A DNA stretch of 64,000 nucleotides from Actinospica robiniae DSM 44927 (GTDB lineage Bacteria > Actinomycetota > Actinomycetes > Streptomycetales > Catenulisporaceae). This document shows positions 55,570-62,073 of this stretch, one piece after another. The notes below the pieces were generated by a model that saw nothing but the letters and a program-made list of their open reading frames with translations, was not told the DNA's origin and made no database searches. Position 1 is the stretch's first letter. The number at the start of each line of letters is the position of its first letter. The position numbers and the translations under genes are program-made. The DNA lies in contig NZ_KI632511.1 in the NCBI RefSeq assembly GCF_000504285.1, positions 1 through 64,000 of the forward strand, given 5' to 3'.

Positions 55570-55665
55570 ACAGAAGAACCGGGCGACGCGAAGCGGCCGC
55601 CCACACCCCGACCCGACAGACCACCACGCCCACGAGCACTCAACCGATCATCAACTCGCATTAAG

Positions 55666-56420
55666 ATGCCAACATGGCGGGGGGGAACGCGCCGGACGAG
55701 CGCGCAAGGAAGTATCAGACGTAGAACGTACCGGGACAGCCCTCGTATGCTGGCCGTCCTGCTCCTGCTGTTGTCGGGCGCGGCAACGCTGACGACCTGG
55801 CTGGCGGCGAGCTATGACGAGAACAGTTCCAGCGCGCGGGCCTATCAGGACGCTCCGGCCTGCGCGTCTGCCGCTAAGGCAGGACCCGACTGCGTGCTGA
55901 CCATTCCGATCATGGTCGAGCGGGCGTGGAGCCAGACCACCAAAGGCAATGGAAAAACGACCACCTACTACGTCCAGCTCGTCGGGGATGCCCCGGCGAA
56001 CGGGGCGGTCCAGCTGACCCGTTCGTGGGACCAGCTCACCGGCCTCGCGGAGTCCAGCGCGCTGGTCTGGCGCGGCCGGCTCGTCGGGCTACTCGAACTC
56101 AACCAGGAGTACGACACCCTCGATGCTCCCAGCATCGTGACGCAGCTGTATCTCAACTGGATGATCGCGACGGCGCTGTGCACTCTGTTCGTCCTCACCC
56201 TGCTGCTGTCGCTGTTCACGCCGCTCACCAGTTCGCCATGGCGCCACGCCTTGACCGTGCCGTCCGGGGTCGGCGCGTTCTCGTTCGCCGTCGGTGCGGT
56301 CCTCGCCAGCCAACTGGGCGACGGCGACGATGCGTTCCTCGTGTCATATTCTTCGGCATCTTCGGTGCCATCGCGGCGCTGGTCATGCGCGACGTGTATG
56401 GGAAGGGTGGCCTGCACTGA
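55666..56420 (+). pseudogene. Four-helix membrane protein, probably frameshifted near its end
   Basis: The frame from ATG 55666 encodes a first membrane helix (LAVLLLLLSGAATLTTWLA, about 29-47), an extracellular domain of about 120 residues with two Cys, and helices around 165-185 and 200-220, ending QLGDGDDAFLV at about 56342. There the frame leaves the hydrophobic pattern and would run into the convergent gene to 56616. In another frame the sequence continues naturally as VIFFGIFGAIAALVMRD and stops at 56420. A single indel at about 56339-56345 best explains this. Function unknown. It begins seven bases from the end of the composite repeat. Confidence 0.7.
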
Positions 56421-56444
56421 TCACGCCGAGAGCGCCGTTGCGCT

Positions 56445-57296
56445 TTACCGATCAAATGCCTCGGCGTGGCGCACGCACCAGGGTTCGAAGGTGCGCGGGC
56501 TGCGCCTGAGCACCTGTCGGACGTCGTCGGTCCGGAAGCCGTCCGTGTCGGCGCGCATCGCGGTGATCGCTTCCAGCAGGGCGGCGGCGAGAGCTGGCGG
56601 AGCGCCGTTCGCGTAACGCGCGCGGACGGCGTCCTCGGCCGTCGCGGCCGTACGCACCTCGATGGTGCGGCCGAGGACGTCGGCGAGGATGCGTACGTGC
56701 TCTGCCGTGGTGCGCACCTCGTCGCCGGTGAGCGCGTAGATCTCCCCCTCGTGTCCGTCCTCGAGCAGAGCGCGGGCCGCGACGTCGGCGATGTCGGCGG
56801 GATCGATGAGCGAGAAACGGCCCGGCCCGGTCGGATCGAGCACATAGTTGCCCTCGCGGATCGTCGGCGCCCACTCCAGCGCGTTGGTCATGAAGCCGCT
56901 CGGCCGCAGGATCGTCGCGGGGATGCCGGAGTCGAGCACGAGCCGCTCGCGGGCGTGGTGCCACCGGCCCATCGCGGGCACCGGGTCGCCGATGACGTTC
57001 ACCGAAGACAAGAGCACGATGCGACGCACCCCGGCGGCGACCGCCGCGGCGACGGCGTTGGCCGCCTGGTCGATCCCGGTGCCCTGAGTCAACAAAAAGA
57101 GCCGGTCCACGCCGTCGAACGCGGCCTTAAGGCCGGTCGGCTGCGTCAGATCCGCCACAGCGACGGATGTCTTGTCACAGAGCCCTGCGGCTCGGGTTGG
57201 ATCGCGGACCAGGATGCGGATCCGCTCGCCGGCCGCGTCGAGCGTGCGCACGAGCTCGCGCCCCACATTTCCGGTCGCACCAGTTACCAGGATCAT
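56445..57296 (-). CDS. NmrA-like NAD(P)-binding protein (atypical SDR)
   Basis: 283 residues. NAD(P)-binding motif ILVTGATGNVGRELVRTLDA (about 2-21), VRDPTRAAGL, then LFLLTQGTGIDQAANAVAAA and VVLLSSVNVIGD-like strand (VRRIVLLSSVNV). The catalytic Tyr of classical SDRs is absent, and ILRPSGFMTNALEWAP is typical of the NmrA/SDR5 group, which includes redox sensors and quinone reductases. Divergent from a MarR regulator that likely controls it. Confidence 0.9.
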   Translation of the reverse strand: MILVTGATGNVGRELVRTLDAAGERIRILVRDPTRAAGLCDKTSVAVADLTQPTGLKAAFDGVDRLFLLTQGTGIDQAANAVAAAVAAGVRRIVLLSSVNVIGDPVPAMGRWHHARERLVLDSGIPATILRPSGFMTNALEWAPTIREGNYVLDPTGPGRFSLIDPADIADVAARALLEDGHEGEIYALTGDEVRTTAEHVRILADVLGRTIEVRTAATAEDAVRARYANGAPPALAAALLEAITAMRADTDGFRTDDVRQVLRRSPRTFEPWCVRHAEAFDR

Positions 57297-57313
57297 GGCT
57301 GCCCCCTGAGGTC

Positions 57314-57364
57314 ATTAGCCGTCTCACGACTTTCGGAACGTTAGCCGGTAAATGATTAGCCGTC
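57314..57364. promoter_or_regulatory. Three TTAGCCG direct repeats in the nmrA-like/marR intergenic region
   Basis: ATTAGCCGTC at 57314-57323 and 57355-57364, and GTTAGCCGGT at 57340-57349, lie between the divergent starts at 57296 and 57420. They are probable binding sites of the MarR protein encoded next to them. Confidence 0.6.
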
Positions 57365-57419
57365 AATCGACCTCCGCTAAGCTCGGTCCCCCGCCCCTCC
57401 GGATGGAAGGCCACGCGAC

Positions 57420-57851
57420 GTGCCCGGATTCCTCGACCTGCACGGCCGGACCAACAAGGCCGTCCGCGCCGCCGCCGACGCCCGCATCCGCCGCCACGGC
57501 CTGCACCTCGGCCAAGATCACCTGCTGGCGCTGCTCTGGGCCCAAGACGGCCGCACCCCCGGTGAACTCGCCGCGGCCCTCGAAGTCAGCACCCCCACCG
57601 TCGTCAAGGCCGCGACCCGGATGTCCGCTGCCGGCCTCCTCGAACGCCGCCCCGACGAGCGCGACCACCGCCTCGTGCGCATCTGGCTCACCGATGCCGG
57701 CCGCGCCCTGCAGCTCCCGATCGAGCAGGAGCGGCGCCGCCTCGAAGAGGAGCTCATCGCAGACCTCAGCCCCGCCGAGCGCGATCAGCTACTCGCCGCC
57801 CTCGCCAAGGTGCACCAAGCGGCGTCTCGCCTCCAGCAGGATTCCGTGTAA
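57420..57851 (+). CDS. MarR-family transcriptional regulator
   Basis: 143 residues from GTG 57420. Winged helix: QDHLLALLWAQDGRTPGELA (about 32-51), recognition helix STPTVVKAATRMSAAGLLER (about 57-76) and wing RRPDERDHRLVRIWLTDAGR. Dimerisation helices lie at both ends. It is divergent from the NmrA-like gene, with direct repeats between them. The effector is unknown. Confidence 0.92.
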   Translation: MPGFLDLHGRTNKAVRAAADARIRRHGLHLGQDHLLALLWAQDGRTPGELAAALEVSTPTVVKAATRMSAAGLLERRPDERDHRLVRIWLTDAGRALQLPIEQERRRLEEELIADLSPAERDQLLAALAKVHQAASRLQQDSV

Positions 57852-57892
57852 GCAAAGGGATTTCGCCGAATTCGCACACTGCGACTTCGGTT

Positions 57893-58669
57893 CTATACAT
57901 CCTGACTGTGGTCGGGCACACGGGCGAGCGTGAGGCCGAAGTGTGTGCGGTAGGCGGCGAGCACCTGCGCGTCGTCCTCGAGCGTTTCTTCAGTGCGCAC
58001 GCCGTCCTGGGTGGTGGTGATCAGCTTACGGCCGGCCAGGGTGATCATGCCATCGTCTGTCAGGATGGTGCAGAACGGTGAGCGGGTGAAGTGGGACGTG
58101 GGCGAGAACCGCTGGAACCCGTGCGCGATCGTGAAGTCGGCGAGCTCGCGCGGGCGCTGCTCGATGCGGTAGGCCGGGGTTCCGTCGCGGTAGACGTCGA
58201 GGTCGCCGTCGGGCGTCGCCTCGATGCGGAAGACGCCGCCGGGATCCTTCTGCTCGTCACGGTAGTCCAAGCGCAGCGGGAACTCGCTGTGCCGGCCGAA
58301 GCCGACGTCCACGAGCCACGGCTCGTCGAGGTCGACGCGCAGCGCGAGGTGGTCGAACGGCGGGCTGAAGCCGTTGTCGCCGTGCACGCGCACGGCGAGC
58401 AGGCTTACCTGGTAACCCAAGGCGCGCAGTAGCGCGGCGAGCAACCCGTTCAGCTCGTAGCAGTAGCCGCCGCGCCGCCGGGTGACGATCTTGTCGAAGA
58501 GTGCGTCCTCATTCAGGGGCACGTCCTCGCCGAGGTGAATACTCAGGTTCTCGAACGGCACGGCGTGCAGGTGCCGACTGTGCAGCCGGCGCAGATAGTC
58601 CAGGTCGGGGCGGTCGGGATGCGGCAGGCCGATCCGCTCCAGGTGCGCAGTGACAGATACTTCATTCAC
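57893..58669 (-). CDS. nat: Arylamine N-acetyltransferase
   Basis: 258 residues. Catalytic triad of NAT enzymes: Cys in TRRRGGYCYELNGLL (about 70), His in FDHLALRVDL (about 107) and Asp in WLVDVGFG (about 122). Also HAVPFENLSIHLG near residue 35. These cytoplasmic enzymes transfer acetyl from acetyl-CoA to arylamines or hydrazines; relatives form amide bonds in ansamycin biosynthesis, but no such cluster is near. Length is slightly short of the usual 275. Confidence 0.92.
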   Translation of the reverse strand: MNEVSVTAHLERIGLPHPDRPDLDYLRRLHSRHLHAVPFENLSIHLGEDVPLNEDALFDKIVTRRRGGYCYELNGLLAALLRALGYQVSLLAVRVHGDNGFSPPFDHLALRVDLDEPWLVDVGFGRHSEFPLRLDYRDEQKDPGGVFRIEATPDGDLDVYRDGTPAYRIEQRPRELADFTIAHGFQRFSPTSHFTRSPFCTILTDDGMITLAGRKLITTTQDGVRTEETLEDDAQVLAAYRTHFGLTLARVPDHSQDV

Positions 58670-58718
58670 GTGATCAGTTATCCCAGTTTCGAGGCCGGGA
58701 TGCCATCAGGCGGAGGAC

Positions 58719-59759
58719 CTACGCCCGACTGAGACCTTGGACCGGTGTCGGCTCCTCCGACAGCAGGCGGTCGACGTCGGAGCGGCGCGGACGCGGGCCG
58801 TACACGACCATCGCAGCAGTCTGTGACAGCGTGAGGAGTGCGAGGAGGAGAAGCAGCGGCAGCGCGAGCGTCGGCGCGACTGCTTTGGCGTAAATCGAGA
58901 ACTCCGCCAGTAGGACGACGATCATCCCGCGACCGAGGATCGCGATCGCACTGATGAGTCGTTCATCACGGCGATGTTCAGAACAATGAGACAGCATGTT
59001 GATCAGCTTGACGGAGCAAGCCGCGAGCACACCGAGAATCGCGTCGGCGACGAGGCCCTCGCTCGTGTCGCGAGTGCTGCCGATCACGATGATCAAACTT
59101 CCCGCACTCCAGCAGATCATGCTCAGCGCGCAGGTCGCGCGTCGGCCGTGCCGCACCAGGAACGTGCGCTTGCCGAAGAGCGCATCGCCGCGCACGTCGC
59201 GGAAGTCTTTGAGCACGATGCGTCCGATGAAGCCGAGGTAGAGCCCGCCGAGCAGGACGAAGTCGTGGCTGGTGACCGGGCGATGAGCCGCGTCCACGCC
59301 GAGCAGGAAAGGCACCGCGACGTAGCAGGCGGGCAGCACCAGCGGCGCGAGCACCCCGCGTTCGGCGAAGCGGAACGGCCGCAGCGAGTAGGCGGCGCTC
59401 AACACCAAGCCCACTGCGACGACCAGCACTGCAAGCCAGCCAAGGGCGGCGCTCGCGGCGAGCGCCGCGATCGCTCCGATGATCCCGGTCGTCGAGAGCT
59501 GAGTCCGGCTGGCGTCCCCGCCGACGAGCGGCCGGCGTCGGTCGCCGGGGAGGTTGACCCGGTCGATCGCCTCGTCCGCGAGATCGTTGCAGGCCACTGA
59601 GAAGATGAGGAATCCCGCAATCGTCACGAGGATCCCGGTCAACGGCAGGTAGGCGTTCGGCCGTCCGGCCTGCGCGATGCCGAGCGCCGCGTACGAGGCG
59701 AAGAGCACGAACACCGGGGGCCTGGCCGCGACGAACGCGAGGCGGATCCGCTGTATCAC
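58719..59759 (-). CDS. UbiA-family prenyltransferase
   Basis: 346 residues from GTG 59759, sharing GTGA with the stop of the small upstream ORF. About nine membrane helices. First Asp-rich motif is FSVACNDLADEAIDRVNLPGDRRRPL (about 53-78 in two stretches: NDLADEAID and the R-rich continuation), and the second is VLKDFRDVRGDALFGKRTFL (about 187-206). These Mg2+-prenyl-diphosphate sites are conserved. It prenylates an aromatic or quinone-type acceptor; partners are not in the window. Confidence 0.88.
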   Translation of the reverse strand: MIQRIRLAFVAARPPVFVLFASYAALGIAQAGRPNAYLPLTGILVTIAGFLIFSVACNDLADEAIDRVNLPGDRRRPLVGGDASRTQLSTTGIIGAIAALAASAALGWLAVLVVAVGLVLSAAYSLRPFRFAERGVLAPLVLPACYVAVPFLLGVDAAHRPVTSHDFVLLGGLYLGFIGRIVLKDFRDVRGDALFGKRTFLVRHGRRATCALSMICWSAGSLIIVIGSTRDTSEGLVADAILGVLAACSVKLINMLSHCSEHRRDERLISAIAILGRGMIVVLLAEFSIYAKAVAPTLALPLLLLLALLTLSQTAAMVVYGPRPRRSDVDRLLSEEPTPVQGLSRA

Positions 59760-59920
59760 TTGTTGCTCCCGTATCTGCTCATCGCCAGGCCGAGGAGGAT
59801 GAACCAGCCCACGGCGACAAGACCCGCGATCACGCACAGGACGACGCACACGACGCCGAGCATGCTGATCATGTCGAACGTGCGGTCGCCGGGCTTCGTA
59901 TCGCGGCTGTTGTGGGTCAT
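59756..59920 (-). CDS. Small single-helix membrane protein coupled to UbiA gene
   Basis: 54 residues from ATG 59920 (an in-frame ATG at 59956 would add 12). After a polar start, MLGVVCVVLCVIAGLVAVGW and FILLGLAM form one long or two short membrane helices, ending SRYGSNK. The stop overlaps the prenyltransferase GTG by GTGA, so translation is coupled. No known family; possibly an accessory subunit. Confidence 0.6.
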   Translation of the reverse strand: MTHNSRDTKPGDRTFDMISMLGVVCVVLCVIAGLVAVGWFILLGLAMSRYGSNK

Positions 59921-60010
59921 GGACCCATGAGACCAGCCCGGGCCGGCGCCGGGCATCGGCAGACCTACTCAACCGGCGGCTGCGCGGTACTCGGTCGGTG
60001 TTGAGTAGAA

Positions 60011-60709
60011 CTACTCAGCCGCGTCGTCACCGAGGCCGTTGTCCAGCGCGTAGCGGACGAGCTCGACGCGGTTGTGCAGCTGAAGCTTCGTCAAGGTGTT
60101 CTGGACGTGGTTCTGCACGGTGCGATGCGAGAGGGTGAGCCGTTCGGCGATCTGCCGGTAGGTCAGGCCGGTCGCGACGAGGCGCAGCACCTGCATCTCC
60201 CGCTCGGTCAACCGCGGCGTATCGGTCTCCGGGCCGGTCGCGCGGTCGGCGAGGCGGCGATATTCGCCGAGCACCAGGCCCGCGAGCCCGGGCGTGAAGA
60301 CGGCGTCACCGGCGGCGGTGCGACGCGCGGCGTCCACCAGTTCCCCGCTGCTCGCGGACTTGAGTACGTAGCCGGACGCGCCGGCTTTGACGGCGTCGAG
60401 TACGTCCTGGTGCTCGCCGCTCGCACTGAGCACGAGGATGCGCAGCGCAGGGCAGCGTTGCAGCAGCCCGCGGATCAGCTCGGGCCCGGACAGATCGGGC
60501 AGGTGCAGGTCGAGTACCGCGACGTCGCAGCCGAGTCCCGGCACGATGCGGACCGCCTGCCGCCCCTCGCCGACGCTTGCGCGCACGTCGAAGCCTGCCG
60601 CGGCCAGGTCGCGGGCCACCGCGTCACGCCAGATGGGGTGGTCGTCGACGATCAGCACCCGTAGCGGCGCGTCTCTGTCCTCAGCGCCGACACCGTCCTC
60701 GTCCGTCAT
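60011..60709 (-). CDS. NarL/LuxR-type response regulator (MacR-like)
   Basis: 232 residues. Receiver domain: VLIVDDHPIWRDAVARDL (acidic pocket), phospho-acceptor Asp in VAVLDLHLPDLSG (about 66), Lys in GYVLKSASSGEL (about 115). The C-terminal LuxR helix-turn-helix is LTEREMQVLRLVATGLTYRQ then IAERLTLSHRTVQNHVQNTL (about 168-207). Start overlaps the kinase stop (ATGA). Partner of the upstream kinase. Confidence 0.93.
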   Translation of the reverse strand: MTDEDGVGAEDRDAPLRVLIVDDHPIWRDAVARDLAAAGFDVRASVGEGRQAVRIVPGLGCDVAVLDLHLPDLSGPELIRGLLQRCPALRILVLSASGEHQDVLDAVKAGASGYVLKSASSGELVDAARRTAAGDAVFTPGLAGLVLGEYRRLADRATGPETDTPRLTEREMQVLRLVATGLTYRQIAERLTLSHRTVQNHVQNTLTKLQLHNRVELVRYALDNGLGDDAAE

Positions 60710-61938
60710 GCCGCGCCCTCCTCAATCGACACGGACCGCATCGGCAGCCGTAGCTCTATCTCTGTGCCCTGACCCGGTGGCGCGACGATGGAGACGGTGC
60801 CGCCGAGCCGGATCGTGCGCATCCGGATCGACTGGGCGATGCCGAGACGGCCCTCGGCCTCGGCTTTCTCCAGCCGTCCCGGCTCGATGCCGGGGCCGTC
60901 GTCCCGCACGGTCACGCTGACGGTGCCCGCCCCGGCTTCCGCAAGGATCCACACCCGAGTATCCGGACCCGTGTGTTTTATCACGTTATCCAGCGCGGCG
61001 CCTACCGCGGCGGCCAACTCGGCGCAGTCGACAGAAGGCAGCGCGATGGGCTCGGCCGGCAATGCGAGCGTCACCCGCGGAGCCTCGAAGGCGCGCAACG
61101 CGCTGCACAGATCCGAGGTGCCCGCAGGCGTGCGCGAGAGCGGTCCGATGGCGACGAGCGCGCGTAGAGCCGTCTCCTGCTCTCCGGCGAGTCGGCCGAG
61201 TTCCGCCGCCGGGCCGCCGATCTCGGCGCCGCGCCGCTGGACCAGTGCGAGCACCTGCAGCACGGAGTCGTGCACGGCGCGGGCCAAGCGTTCGCGTTCG
61301 ATGGTCGCCGCCTCGAGGTGCGCGGCGCGCCGGGACTGCTCCTCGACTCGGGTGGCGAGGTCCGCGACGTAACCGATCAAGGCACCCGGCAACAGGATCA
61401 GGATCGCGAGATTGAGCGTTCCCTCGTTGACGTTGTCGCGCACGAACACGTCTCCGACCGAGAGCGCGAGGGCCGCCGCCGTGCCGGCCCCGCTCCCCCC
61501 GACCACGCCCCAGGCAAGCACGACCGACGCGACCCAGAGCATCGGGAGGATCTGCGGGTTCTGCCCGGGCGGCACGATCCAGCGGGTAGCCAGCAGGCAT
61601 CCCAAGGTGACGACGAGGTCCGCGACGAGCAGCGGCGGCAGCGCCGGTCGCGTTCGGCGGTCCGGAGCGGGCCGATACCGCGCGTATCCCAGGATGCTCG
61701 CGACGCTCCAGAGCGCCATCGCCACGGCCACGGCGTAGCCGCCCACCGGATGCGCATAGTTGTGCCCGTAATGCACCGTCAGGGTCACGGCGTAGGCGCA
61801 GGACAGCAGCCGGAACATGGACACGGCTCGCCAAAGCAGTGCACTGACGCCGTCGACCGGGGTGCGCTCGACGCGCGCCGCCAGCGCCGCGGCGGCAACG
61901 CGCAGCGGGCGGGGCGGCGACGCGGACTCGGGGCTCAT
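60706..61938 (-). CDS. MacS-like sensor histidine kinase
   Basis: 410 residues from ATG 61938. The N-terminal region (about 20-200) has six or so membrane helices opening with ALLWRAVSMFRLLSCAYAVT, characteristic of the MacS/DUF5931 kinases that pair with NarL-type regulators in Streptomyces (MacRS, morphogenesis and antibiotic production). A HisKA_3-like helix has the phospho-acceptor in RLARAVHDSVLQVLALVQRR (about 237), and the ATPase has N-box ALDNVIKHTG and G-box VRDDGPGIEPG. The signal is unknown. A 31-codon ORF overlaps its start. Confidence 0.9.
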   Translation of the reverse strand: MSPESASPPRPLRVAAAALAARVERTPVDGVSALLWRAVSMFRLLSCAYAVTLTVHYGHNYAHPVGGYAVAVAMALWSVASILGYARYRPAPDRRTRPALPPLLVADLVVTLGCLLATRWIVPPGQNPQILPMLWVASVVLAWGVVGGSGAGTAAALALSVGDVFVRDNVNEGTLNLAILILLPGALIGYVADLATRVEEQSRRAAHLEAATIERERLARAVHDSVLQVLALVQRRGAEIGGPAAELGRLAGEQETALRALVAIGPLSRTPAGTSDLCSALRAFEAPRVTLALPAEPIALPSVDCAELAAAVGAALDNVIKHTGPDTRVWILAEAGAGTVSVTVRDDGPGIEPGRLEKAEAEGRLGIAQSIRMRTIRLGGTVSIVAPPGQGTEIELRLPMRSVSIEEGAA

Positions 61939-62030
61939 CGGGCGGCGAATCGTTCGACAGCGTCCTGATTCGCGTTCAGGTACAGCTGCGGCATCGGTGC
62001 CACGTCGATGTGGATCTCCACGGTGTGCAT
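61935..62030 (-). CDS. 31-codon ORF overlapping the start of the histidine kinase gene
   Basis: MHTVEIHIDVAPMPQLYLNA continuing to VERFAAR, from ATG 62030, ending in TGA within the kinase ATGA. It has amphipathic beta/alpha character and actinobacterial third-position GC. No strong ribosome-binding site is seen. It may be a leader peptide that couples translation of the kinase, or chance. Confidence 0.4.
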   Translation of the reverse strand: MHTVEIHIDVAPMPQLYLNANQDAVERFAAR

Positions 62031-62073
62031 GCGGCCAGCATGCCAGGCGGAGGCCACACACGTCGAAGGCCAG

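Larger units (their letters stand above)
51169..55659. repeat. Composite non-coding repeat, right copy (complete)
   Basis: The ends are GCGAATTGATGATCGG at 51169-51184 and CCGATCATCAACTCGC at 55644-55659, inverted relative to each other. Inward from each end come a tail block (GGGCGGCCGCTTCGCGTCGCC and its surroundings, AACGGGTGG, a GGGAGAGA-rich stretch), a large hairpin (54478-54625, 55272-55420) and interior modules. Without the nested IS110 and IS256 the repeat is about 1.4 kb. It is an inverted, diverged copy of 1-4546. No obvious target duplication flanks it. Confidence 0.78.
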
